From assembly GCA_027451645.1 (NCBI GenBank), contig DAIDIX010000085.1:1-7472 (forward strand): a stretch of DNA of 7,472 bases. The letters run 5' to 3'. Of this stretch, positions 1 through 6,547 are shown piece after piece. Under the pieces are notes generated by a model, which searched no databases, was not told the DNA's origin, and saw only the letters and a program-made list of their open reading frames with translations. Position numbers and translations under genes: made by a program. The DNA is from Candidatus Dormiibacterota bacterium (GTDB lineage: Bacteria > Chloroflexota > Dormibacteria > Aeolococcales > Aeolococcaceae). Numbering within the stretch: the stretch's first letter is position 1; each line of letters starts with the position of its first letter.

Positions 1-243
1 CTTGAGGTCGGTCGAGTTCCCAAGAGGATCCGATGAATGGATCACTGCACTGCAACCCTGTGCAGCTAGCTCTTCAGCAACACTTCTGAACCTGTGGTGA
101 TAGCCATCCACAGGCACACGGTGACCCCCATAGATGATGAGAAGTCTCCCTGAGGTTGGGGCAGGGTGACGTCCAATAACGAGTGCATCCCGGCCCTTGC
201 CGGGACGGAGAGTCTTGTAGATAGAATGCTTCAGGAAACTCAT
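1..243 (-). CDS. N-terminal part of an uncharacterised protein, possibly alpha/beta-hydrolase-like (partial)
   Basis: An open frame starts at ATG 243-241 and stays open to the left edge, giving 81 residues of a longer protein. After a short basic N-terminus comes a buried beta-strand-like segment, RLLIIYGGHRVP, at residues 34-45. It is followed by an amphipathic helix (RFRSVAEELAAQG, 51-63) and a second strand (CSAVIHSSDP, 64-73). This strand-loop-helix-strand opening, with a GG-H loop after the first strand, resembles the start of alpha/beta-hydrolase folds. The nucleophile elbow would lie outside the window, so the family is only a guess. The start codon shares bases with the stop codon of the upstream PRTase-like gene (ATGA), and no strong ribosome binding site precedes it. 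It is therefore probably translated by coupling to that gene, and the two products probably act together. Confidence 0.6.
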   Translation of the reverse strand, partial: MSFLKHSIYKTLRPGKGRDALVIGRHPAPTSGRLLIIYGGHRVPVDGYHHRFRSVAEELAAQGCSAVIHSSDPLGNSTDLK

Positions 244-2666
244 AGGTGACGCGCAATGTCTTCAGCGAGCCGGTTTGTGAAGTGTCGTGCAAGCTGGATC
301 TCTTTTGGATTCACTTCTTTTGGTGCCCGCACTATGCCGTGATCACTATTCGCAACACCAGTAACTTCAGGATGACTCTGAAGGAGGACAGGCTCTTTTG
401 AGAGATCCCATGGTGTGACACCATGTTCAGTGAGTATGCGGCTTGCAGAGGGAAGGACACCTTGATTGACGTACTCTTCGTGGGTCGAGTCAGGCTCTCG
501 AGGAGGTGCGATATCAACAGCGATGTCATGCGTGCTGAGCCAGGTTGCGAGAGCTCCTGTGGACTTTCCTGAATGAAGGGCACCTGAGAGCATGATTGCA
601 CGGGATCCTCGTAGTGGATCCAGCATGTGAGCATATCTCCTGTCAAGTGAAGCAGTATCTATTGCGGATGCATCCTGCTCAGAATCGGAAGTGGTTCCTG
701 AGAGAAATATGATGGGCAACTTGGGGCGGCCCTGCTTCAGGCGCACTGCATTGACTGCTTTGCCAAGAGCGAGAGCAGGAATCCGCGCATGTGGATCCTC
801 AACAACGATTGCAGAATAGGTCTCATCGTGGAATGCAGGGCCCACGTTTTCAGCAAGCTTCAGCAGTCCGGGCTGTAGTGCTTCAATCTCCTCCACGACC
901 AAGGGATGTTGCACTAGATGCTTGACGATCTGGTCAGTTGCTGTGCGCACATCATTTCGATGGGCAACCATTCCTGTTCGAACCTCAGGATCCATATTCA
1001 CGAGGCCAGGAGAAAACTTAGGCGTGCGCTGGGCGAGGCCACTTGCGTGGACATTATCAATGACAAGCTTTGCAGCTACGTTTGAGTTCCCTGCAATACC
1101 CCGAGTCTTTGGCGGCCAGACCCCGTTTGATCGGAAAGTGGAGGGACTGTTGATTTCAGAGAGTGTAGCAATGTCTGAGATGAAGCCGTGATTATAGAGG
1201 CGCCAGGCTATTGAGCCAGCTGACTTTCCAGAATTTACATTGTCAGTGACAATGAGCATTCTCTTGGTCTTGGGCAACTGATCGAGAAGAGGCTGAAACT
1301 TCCAGAATGACTCGATCTGTTCAGGGTTCTGCAGATAGGTGATCCCTTCAATGAATCGAACAGGAAGTGGAGGCTTCCCGAGATGCTTCCGGTACGTGTT
1401 TATGGCTTTTGCAACCATGAGTGTTGGGAGACGGCCACTCGTGTCATCACCGAAGATGGCACCATACGTGTCGAACTCAATGTCATTGCGCATGGTGTCG
1501 ATCAGCTTCCAAACTACGGGAAGGATTTTCCTGACAGTCTGAACTTCATAGAGAAATGGATCAAGGTAGGACTGTACAGAGGCATTTATGCGGAGGCGCA
1601 CACCTCGTACTGTCTTTATCGTCTTGCCGCGAAGTACAGGGTGTTCCTGGAACTTGTCCTGAGATATGCCACAGAGGTCTTCACGGTCTCGGATGACTCC
1701 AGCATTCTGCTCACCAGCAAAGAGCCGAGTATCATCGGGCCAGACTCCGCGGGAGTCGTCTGAAAGGATTTGAGTGAAATCGGGGATGACCCCGATCTTC
1801 TTCTTCACAGTAGAAGCTTCTGCTTCCAGCCGATGTGCTTCAGCTGCTTCTCCAATCTCTGAGATCTGGGTACGAAGTTGCTCGAGACGAGGATCCCTTT
1901 CCGTTGCACTGGCAGAACTGATGAGCTGGGCGATCTTTGACTCACGCTCGCGTTCCTTGCTTTTCCGGAACATTCCCGTGAATGGCTCTGCATCCTGGAG
2001 TGCAGCAGCCTCGTTCTCAAGTGATGTACGAGTTTCTGCAAGCTCTACCTGAAGGGCTGCTAGCTGCTCTTCAAGAAGCTGCTTCTGTCTCACATCAGCT
2101 TCCAGCTGATGACTCAGATTCTGCTCGATATTGGTGAGCCGGATCTGGAGCTGCTCCTGCTCGTGTTCCCAATCGGAGCGGGCTTGTGCAATCCGCTTGT
2201 TGTCGTGACTCTCTGTGCGAGGAGTGAATCCGGATCCATCGAGTGCTGCCACATCCCAGGAGAATCCCGCCTCCTTGAGAAGATTGCCAATTGAGGCAAT
2301 TGAATGTCCACTGGTGATTCCTTCAGTGACTATCAGTGCCCGAGTTGATCTGTCCACTTTCTTGAGGAGGTGAAGGCGTTTGGAGAACGCCTGACGCAGG
2401 GCATCCTGGTACTCTTCCTTGTTTGTTCCTGGAACGAAGACAACAGGAATGCGTGGCAGTCCATGATCACGATTCCAGGTATTGACGGCCTTCGAGAGAA
2501 TGAGAGCTGGAATTCGTCCTGAAGTATCATCGCCAACGATTACACCAAACTCCCCTGCCTCCACTGCAGGCCAGATCTGCTTTAGGACGTTGGCCATGCC
2601 CTTCTGGATCGCATCAACTTCCTCGACCTTGGGGACGGATTTGTCTTGTCGTATAGCGAGGGTCAT
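240..2666 (-). CDS. Triple phosphoribosyltransferase-like protein with inserted coiled coil
   Basis: This is an 808-residue protein with no signal peptide or membrane segment, so probably cytoplasmic. It holds three copies of a PRTase-like unit. Each has a strand-loop-helix core: GDDTSGRIPALILSKAVN at 45-62, GDDTSGRLPTLMVAKAIN at 406-423, and the divergent EDPHARIPALALGKAVN at 623-639. Each then has a candidate PRPP-loop element: VTEGITSG at 113-120, VTDNVNSGKS at 473-482, and LSGALHSGKS at 693-702. Each ends in a GVWP or GVLP tail (307-310, 515-518, 736-739). A Glu/Gln/Leu/Arg-rich coiled coil fills about 151-289 and separates core and tail of unit 1. Classical type I PRTases have two adjacent acidic residues in this loop; units 1 and 2 keep one and unit 3 none, so catalysis is uncertain and ligand binding or sensing is an alternative. 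I chose ATG 2666 over ATG 2729 because AAAAGGG lies 7 bases before it and repeat 1 begins just after. The gene is coupled to the next one by an ATGA overlap. The PRTase-like fold is assigned from motifs only. Confidence 0.8.
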   Translation of the reverse strand: MTLAIRQDKSVPKVEEVDAIQKGMANVLKQIWPAVEAGEFGVIVGDDTSGRIPALILSKAVNTWNRDHGLPRIPVVFVPGTNKEEYQDALRQAFSKRLHLLKKVDRSTRALIVTEGITSGHSIASIGNLLKEAGFSWDVAALDGSGFTPRTESHDNKRIAQARSDWEHEQEQLQIRLTNIEQNLSHQLEADVRQKQLLEEQLAALQVELAETRTSLENEAAALQDAEPFTGMFRKSKERERESKIAQLISSASATERDPRLEQLRTQISEIGEAAEAHRLEAEASTVKKKIGVIPDFTQILSDDSRGVWPDDTRLFAGEQNAGVIRDREDLCGISQDKFQEHPVLRGKTIKTVRGVRLRINASVQSYLDPFLYEVQTVRKILPVVWKLIDTMRNDIEFDTYGAIFGDDTSGRLPTLMVAKAINTYRKHLGKPPLPVRFIEGITYLQNPEQIESFWKFQPLLDQLPKTKRMLIVTDNVNSGKSAGSIAWRLYNHGFISDIATLSEINSPSTFRSNGVWPPKTRGIAGNSNVAAKLVIDNVHASGLAQRTPKFSPGLVNMDPEVRTGMVAHRNDVRTATDQIVKHLVQHPLVVEEIEALQPGLLKLAENVGPAFHDETYSAIVVEDPHARIPALALGKAVNAVRLKQGRPKLPIIFLSGTTSDSEQDASAIDTASLDRRYAHMLDPLRGSRAIMLSGALHSGKSTGALATWLSTHDIAVDIAPPREPDSTHEEYVNQGVLPSASRILTEHGVTPWDLSKEPVLLQSHPEVTGVANSDHGIVRAPKEVNPKEIQLARHFTNRLAEDIARHL

Positions 2667-2900
2667 TCGTGGGCCCTTTTGTATTCCCGGTTGGTGCGCA
2701 TGTACTATGCAGTCGGATATTGCGATCATGATGCATTACATTTGCGGACATCGAGAGGACATTCTTTTGCTTGAGTTCAACCAGGAGGCATATCGCCTGT
2801 GCTTTGCACGCAGTGCCACTTTCCGGGGGTGGAGATTCACTGGTACACTTGCGTGAGCTGGACGGGTGGGGAGCTTGGAGAGGGATTGGACAGTTACAAG
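2667..2900. other. Divergent control region between the PRTase-like operon and the split methyltransferase operon
   Basis: About 234 bases separate the two divergent starts and should hold promoters for both. I see no convincing -35/-10 pair, no long inverted repeat and no riboswitch-like structure. The methyltransferase-side frame is open back to ATG 2799, so part of this stretch could be coding if that upstream start is used. That extra peptide contains CxxC and a later Cys, but nothing in it matches the family. Confidence 0.5.
2674..2680 (-). promoter_or_regulatory. Ribosome binding site deciding the start of the PRTase-like gene
   Basis: On the minus strand AAAAGGG ends 7 bases before ATG 2666. 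No comparable purine run precedes the alternative ATG at 2729, whose extra 21 residues also look unlike the rest of the protein. It is a moderate match to a Shine-Dalgarno sequence. Confidence 0.45.
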
Positions 2901-3437
2901 ATGAGGGATCTCCTCTGCAGGAGAGCTCCTGTGGGGAAGCTCATGCCGGATGCTCTCTATATACATAGGTCAGCACTGGCAACGCTTCCGCCAGAGCTCA
3001 GGCGTGAATGCGAAGCTGCTGCTCGCATATGCCCAGTGCCATTGGAACCAACTGTATTCAAGATCTCCCGCAGATTGAAGCGAGTAACACTACTGTCGTA
3101 TCCAGCATTTGAGGTTGATGCCCATCCATCACTTGCAGCGTATGCAGTGGTGGAGAATGGATGCGTAACCAATCTGGTTGACTGTTCATCCAGGAAGAAT
3201 CCACCAATCCTGCATCGAAAGGAACTGTTTGTTGCGTCCAATCATCCTCAGTTTCTCTCGTTTCAGCAACTTACACAGGTTGAGGAGCTGCAAGGACTGT
3301 ATCAATATCCTGCCCGGATTGGAACACGAAACGGATGGGCAGATGCACTCAAGAGGGCTGGCGTTGAAATTGTTGGCCACGAACTGCACACAACCGTGAG
3401 GAAACCTGGTCTGCAGGGGAGGGGACTCGATGGATGA
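2901..3437 (+). CDS. Free-standing C-terminal domain of the DNA phosphorothioation-associated putative methyltransferase family
   Basis: This 178-residue protein matches, from memory of the family, the C-terminal third of the putative methyltransferases found beside dnd (DNA phosphorothioation) genes. Diagnostic blocks are GKLMPDALYIHRSAL (12-26), LSYPAFEVDAHPSL (65-78), NPPILHRKELFV (100-111) and RIGTRNGW (139-146). The conserved His, Arg and Asp-His-Pro positions suggest a nucleic-acid or cofactor role, but the biochemical function is not known to me. In the usual single-chain protein these blocks follow the methyltransferase domain; here they form a separate gene upstream of it. ATG 2901 is chosen because homology begins within ten residues of it. 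TTG 2886, preceded by GGAG at 2877-2880, is a credible alternative, and ATG 2799 is less likely. The gene overlaps the next by 8 bases, so the two are translated together and probably form a complex equivalent to the fused enzyme. Confidence 0.75.
   Translation: MRDLLCRRAPVGKLMPDALYIHRSALATLPPELRRECEAAARICPVPLEPTVFKISRRLKRVTLLSYPAFEVDAHPSLAAYAVVENGCVTNLVDCSSRKNPPILHRKELFVASNHPQFLSFQQLTQVEELQGLYQYPARIGTRNGWADALKRAGVEIVGHELHTTVRKPGLQGRGLDG
3415..3424 (+). promoter_or_regulatory. Strong ribosome binding site for the methyltransferase gene
   Basis: AGGGGAGGGG lies 5 bases before ATG 3430 and within the 3' end of the upstream gene. It supports independent as well as coupled initiation of the second gene of the pair. 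A second ATG at 3434 is out of frame and can be ignored. Confidence 0.6.
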
Positions 3438-4101
3438 GTTCTTCGACCGACCTGTAGAGCGGACCACGAGAAGTGAAGCAGTATCAGATGCAGTCCTTGA
3501 GGCCAATGCATTCCGCACTGCCATCTCACGGAAAACCCCGTCGAAACCTGCACAGGTGCTTTTCCCTGTCATCGATCGGCTTGTCAGTAGGCATCGGGGA
3601 CTGCATGGCAAGGACCGTACGCTCGAGGATGTGGTCGACTATGGATGCGGTCATGGAGTTGATGTTCTCTATTTCCGATCTCGAGGCCTCAGGGCTGCTG
3701 GGTTCGAGCCCTACCCTCCATATGGGTGGTCAAAACCATTGCAGGAGCATAGTGCACGAGTTGTTGTTTCAACGTATGTTCTCAATGTCATACCTACTGC
3801 TGCAGGTCGAAAGAAAGTACTCGAAAGCATGATGCGGATCGCAGCCCCAGGAGGCTTTCTCATTGTTAGTACGAGATCAGAGAAAGCAGTTCAGAAGGAA
3901 GCGGTGCGCAATCGATGGACTCGATATGGCGATGGCTTCATCTCGCATCCTGCGAAGTCAACATTCCAGCATGGCTTTACCGTTCGCGAAATTGCAAATC
4001 TTGGCAAATCACTTGGCCTTGTGCCGATCCGCATGCAGCCAGATCTGGGCAGGTACGATGCATCCTGCGTTGTCTTTCGTATTCCTGATCCTGCGGACTG
4101 A
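3430..4101 (+). CDS. SAM-dependent methyltransferase domain of the DNA phosphorothioation-associated family
   Basis: This 223-residue class I methyltransferase has the SAM-binding glycine loop DYGCGHGVD at 70-78, an acidic residue after strand 2 (GFEPYPPYG, 91-99; Glu93), a YVLNVIP block at 116-122 and strand 5 with GGFLIVSTRS at 141-150. Three blocks tie it to the family seen beside dnd genes rather than to generic methyltransferases: RTAISR at 29-34, YVLNVIP, and YGDGFISHPAKSTFQHGFT at 166-184. Family members are usually much longer, continuing through a helical middle region into the domain encoded by the gene just upstream. Here the protein stops after the methyltransferase core and the middle region is absent. 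The start ATG 3430 has the strong site AGGGGAGGGG (3415-3424) 5 bases before it, inside the upstream gene. The substrate is unknown, and no dnd genes are in the window. Confidence 0.82.
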   Translation: MDEFFDRPVERTTRSEAVSDAVLEANAFRTAISRKTPSKPAQVLFPVIDRLVSRHRGLHGKDRTLEDVVDYGCGHGVDVLYFRSRGLRAAGFEPYPPYGWSKPLQEHSARVVVSTYVLNVIPTAAGRKKVLESMMRIAAPGGFLIVSTRSEKAVQKEAVRNRWTRYGDGFISHPAKSTFQHGFTVREIANLGKSLGLVPIRMQPDLGRYDASCVVFRIPDPAD

Positions 4102-4241
4102 ATTTACACAGTTTCACTCTGAGATGCCTACTCGGGGAACGCGGATTCTTCCTGTAACACCGGGAGCTTTTGTACATGCATCGCAGAGTCAGGTCCTTGG
4201 GGCGATAAGTTCTGGCCGGTGTGTAGCAGACCATTCTTTGA
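4102..4241. other. Convergent intergenic region
   Basis: These 140 bases lie between two genes that end tail to tail, where a bidirectional terminator would be expected. I found no GC-rich hairpin followed by a T-run in either direction and no small coding frame I can support. Confidence 0.5.
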
Positions 4242-5549
4242 CTACAGAACGGAGCCAGCAGTGAACGCGATGAATGCCTGCACTTCTTTGTCCGAGCTGC
4301 AAGGTGAACCGTGAGTCCATGCCAATGCCTCGCCAACAAGTGTCTCCCAAGCGGGAAAGCTCCGTTGCACCCAATGTGCTGCCTTTCGCTTTGAAGCTAT
4401 TCCATCATGGTGTGAGCGGTAGAGGATGCGGCACATGGTGAGCACTGCATATGCTCGAAGATGAGCTGGATCATAACCTGGCTGATGAAAGGCTTTCGCA
4501 TCGTTGACTTTGGGCAGCCATTCTTCCCGGAGATCCAGCTGTGAGGCTTCCACAACTCTCTTGATAGGTACCTTGGCAATGAGCTGTCTCGGGGGAGGTC
4601 CGAAGATGGCGATACCGCATTCCTGAAGTGCGTGGAGATTGATGAGCCATTCATTTCCATATATGCAGCTGCGAAGCGTTCCCCCATTGAAGTACGGCCG
4701 TGGAGTGTGTGGGGTGTCTGGGGATGCGAGCCATTCCTCAGGGATGATGGAGCACTCTATCCGCTCACTCCATGTGGGGAATTTCCTGCCAATCTCCTGG
4801 AAGGTGTCCTGCAGGACTGAAGTATCACTCTCATTTGGATGGTTCTGCAATACCGCGAGGAGATCGATATCGCTGCTGCCAGGTTCAAAATCACCGTATG
4901 ATAGTGAGCCTGTGAGGTAGAGTGCTGCAAGGGATTCAGGGAATGCGAGATGCAGACGACCAGTCACATGCGAGAGGAGCGCATTGACTTCTGGATAGGG
5001 TGTGAGCGCAAGACAATTGATGATGGACGTTGCAGTGCTGGCAATACGGTCGAGAGGGCGTGACGCATCGACAAGAACAGCTCCGTAGGAATGGTAGTCG
5101 TTCCTGTACGATGCGTTCCACTTGAGGATCTCCTGCAGTTCAGCAGGATCCTTGCCATAGGAATTGTCCCTCCGAGCTGCAATCCGGGCACGCAATGTGG
5201 CATCGTCTGCGAAGAGAGCAAGCACGAGGTGGAACTCATCCCACACCTCTTGTTCTCCCTCAGCGACGCCTGCAAGAATGATTGTCCTATCTTCCTTCTC
5301 GGATTCTTCTCTCAGGGCATGAATTCGAGCGGAGCTGAGTACCCATCGGTGAGTCTCATACCAGACGTGGACATCGTCTTCTGAAATGGTTTCTCGAGGG
5401 AACTCTTCGACTTTTCCAGTAGATCGGTGTATCCAGTCTGCATAGCCTTCTTCATCAACGCCATGAACGCTGAATCCTCGGTTGCGTAGTTCCTTCAGCA
5501 GGGCAGACTTTCCCGTTCCGGAAAGTCCAGTAAGGTAGATCAGAGGCAT
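4242..5549 (-). CDS. P-loop kinase fused to an AadA-like (ANT, DUF4111) nucleotidyltransferase
   Basis: This is a 435-residue fusion of two enzyme domains. Residues 1-180 are a small P-loop kinase: strand MPLIYLT, Walker A GLSGTGKS (8-15), and an Arg-rich lid-like stretch (RARIAARRDNSYGKD, 120-134), as in adenylate- and shikimate-kinase-like enzymes. Residues about 185-435 match AadA-type aminoglycoside O-nucleotidyltransferases in length and order. They have the GS...DxD site (Gly214-Ser215, Asp227, Asp229) and a likely third carboxylate, Glu265, in RIECSII. The C-terminal helical domain includes ECGIAIFGPP (310-319), a block like AadA's TLSRIWYS (LTMCRILYRSH, 370-380) and AHWVQRSFP (391-399). 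All catalytic residues I can place are present, so both halves may be active: one would phosphorylate and the other adenylylate a small hydroxylated substrate. Resistance to an aminoglycoside is possible but unproven. The start ATG 5549 has GGAAGGAG 9 bases upstream, and the P-loop lies immediately after it. Confidence 0.85.
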   Translation of the reverse strand: MPLIYLTGLSGTGKSALLKELRNRGFSVHGVDEEGYADWIHRSTGKVEEFPRETISEDDVHVWYETHRWVLSSARIHALREESEKEDRTIILAGVAEGEQEVWDEFHLVLALFADDATLRARIAARRDNSYGKDPAELQEILKWNASYRNDYHSYGAVLVDASRPLDRIASTATSIINCLALTPYPEVNALLSHVTGRLHLAFPESLAALYLTGSLSYGDFEPGSSDIDLLAVLQNHPNESDTSVLQDTFQEIGRKFPTWSERIECSIIPEEWLASPDTPHTPRPYFNGGTLRSCIYGNEWLINLHALQECGIAIFGPPPRQLIAKVPIKRVVEASQLDLREEWLPKVNDAKAFHQPGYDPAHLRAYAVLTMCRILYRSHHDGIASKRKAAHWVQRSFPAWETLVGEALAWTHGSPCSSDKEVQAFIAFTAGSVL

Positions 5550-5558
5550 TGATGAAAA

Positions 5559-5566
5559 CTCCTTCC
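5559..5566 (-). promoter_or_regulatory. Ribosome binding site of the kinase-nucleotidyltransferase gene
   Basis: GGAAGGAG on the minus strand ends 9 bases before ATG 5549. It is a near-consensus Shine-Dalgarno sequence and fixes the start right at the P-loop domain. Confidence 0.65.
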
Positions 5567-5684
5567 AGCAGGATATGCAGCTCGACGGATCACTACAGCG
5601 AGTAGCAGCATGACCCTATGCGGTGCGACTTCACTGCGAATGGTCATTTGGTGGAGGAGAGATGTACTCTTTTGCGGGGCCATC

Positions 5685-5906
5685 TTAGAGCGTGTACCCA
5701 ACAAGTGCGCTTGCATGACCATGTCCTATGCCATACGTGGCTTTGAGGTGAGGGACAGTTTCCATGTGGCGCGCAAGCCCGCACGAACGGATGATCGCCT
5801 GCCACTCGCTGATGGACTTTTCATACTTCTTCTCGATTGATGGGAAATATGACTCTTGTCCAGATGTGGACCAGCCATGCACTCCTGCAGCAGGTTTGTG
5901 TTCCAA
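5685..5906 (-). CDS. Small DUF4287-type protein
   Basis: This 73-residue protein has YFPSIEKKY at 20-28, Trp35 in the following helix, GLARH at 43-47 and the C-terminal block HLKATYGIGHGHASALV at 53-69. This pattern (an IEKK helix, then a W helix, then LK-x-GIGHGHA) is what I recall for DUF4287, a small helical domain of unknown function. It also occurs next to DUF5655 or helix-turn-helix domains. The most upstream start is TTG 5906, with GGAGGAG (5911-5917) 4 bases before it. GTG at 5882 with GCAGGAG almost touching it is an alternative that still leaves the whole domain. It lies 135 bases upstream of the kinase-nucleotidyltransferase gene on the same strand and may share its transcript. The first 19 residues (Gly/Ser/His-rich) are not part of the domain. 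Confidence 0.72.
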   Translation of the reverse strand: MEHKPAAGVHGWSTSGQESYFPSIEKKYEKSISEWQAIIRSCGLARHMETVPHLKATYGIGHGHASALVGYTL

Positions 5907-6034
5907 TGGACTCCTCCAGTCTCGGATTGGTCGCCACTGTTGTGATCAGGCTGTACCTCATGTGAAATGTTGCCACACCATGTTACAGCCGATTCCAAGA
6001 AGTTACATACTGATGGTGAGGAGGTGCAACAGAT
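5907..6034. other. Divergent promoter region between the DUF4287 and DCC genes
   Basis: These 128 bases must drive both directions. On the plus strand TTGTGA (5940-5945) and TGAAAT (5963-5968) are spaced by 17 bases, each matching 4 of 6 consensus bases, and would give a leader of roughly 60 bases before ATG 6035. This is only a weak candidate. I see no clear operator palindrome and no coding frame. Confidence 0.3.
6015..6026 (+). promoter_or_regulatory. Ribosome binding site of the DCC-family gene
   Basis: GGTGAGGAGGTG ends 8 bases before ATG 6035. It is a near-perfect Shine-Dalgarno match and confirms the start of the DCC protein. Confidence 0.65.
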
Positions 6035-6415
6035 ATGAGTTTGGCTCCAACTCTTTTCTACGATGCAGATTGTGCAGTGTGTACAAGGCTTGCCAGGTGG
6101 GGAAAATCACGCACAGGGGATCGAGTTGAATTTCGGCCAATGCAGCATGCTCTCCCAGGAAGCTATGGAATTGAAGCTGAGGAGTGGCCAAAAGCTGCCT
6201 GGTGGATTCAACAGGGTTTGCCTCCAGAGCGAGGTGCACGAGCAGTTGGACATGTCCTCGTCAGGTGTGGACGAGGATGGCGGATACTGGGCGTTCTCTG
6301 TCTAGTTCAGCCGACAGCGCTCCTTGCCCGAGGAATCTATGCATGTGTTGCACGATATCGAAGGCTAATACCTGGGGGATCGACATCCTGCGGATTGCCA
6401 GGCTCGAAGTCGTAG
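6035..6415 (+). CDS. DCC-family (DUF393) thiol-disulfide oxidoreductase-like protein
   Basis: This 126-residue protein opens with a strand and the family hallmark LFYDADCAVCTRL at 7-19. This is the D-x-x-C-x-x-C arrangement (Asp10, Cys13, Cys16), followed by EFRPMQ at 32-37, as in the DCC family, which is thioredoxin-like. Length is normal for the family. A hydrophobic segment at about 84-105 (ILGVLCLVQPTALLARGIYACV) corresponds to the usual C-terminal helical part, and the protein ends in a Cys-containing CGLPG tail. Family members are thought to handle dithiol-disulfide exchange, but few substrates are known. It is the first gene of a plus-strand pair; the membrane protein after it is a possible partner. 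The start is secured by a strong ribosome binding site. Confidence 0.85.
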   Translation: MSLAPTLFYDADCAVCTRLARWGKSRTGDRVEFRPMQHALPGSYGIEAEEWPKAAWWIQQGLPPERGARAVGHVLVRCGRGWRILGVLCLVQPTALLARGIYACVARYRRLIPGGSTSCGLPGSKS

Positions 6416-6547
6416 CAGTGCTGTCACGATCAGTACCCTGTACTCCACTGAGGCAGAGACTCTCGGTGTAGTCTGACAGGGTAGGAGACTTTCAGTTGGT
6501 CCCAGTATCCGTGTAGCACCCTTGAAGAGGATTCCAGTCCTTCTCCC
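6416..6547 (+). other. Intergenic region with small hairpins
   Basis: These 132 bases follow the DCC stop. A perfect 5-base stem with 3-base loop (AGTAC-CCT-GTACT, 6432-6444) lies close behind the stop but lacks a T-run, so it is not a standard terminator. Further on AGACT, AGTCT and AGACT follow one another, so the middle copy could pair with either neighbour. No ribosome binding site at good spacing is seen before ATG 6548; GAAGAGG (6524-6530) is 17 bases away. Confidence 0.3.

Noticed and set aside
2667..2729. N-terminal extension of the PRTase-like protein from ATG 2729.
   Set aside because: There is no ribosome binding site before it, and repeat comparison places the beginning of unit 1 after residue 22 of that version, so ATG 2666 is preferred.
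2799..2900. Upstream start of the split methyltransferase partner, giving a CxxC-containing leader.
   Set aside because: The 34 extra residues do not resemble the family, and better-placed starts exist at 2886 and 2901. A zinc-binding leader is not supported by further ligands in a regular spacing.
644..3485. A 15-base word (AAGTGAAGCAGTATC) occurs at 644-658 and again at 3471-3485.
   Set aside because: Both copies lie inside coding sequence in unrelated genes, on different strands relative to translation, and similarity does not extend. It is most likely chance.
5540..5722. Minus-strand open frame of 60 residues between the DUF4287 and kinase genes.
   Set aside because: It overlaps the start of one gene and the end of the other, has no domain-like pattern, and the ribosome binding site of the kinase gene lies within it.
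5764..6129. Plus-strand open frame of 121 residues.
   Set aside because: It overlaps both the DUF4287 gene in antisense and the well-supported DCC gene. Its composition (many Cys, Arg, Ser) is that of a chance frame, and it has no recognisable motif.
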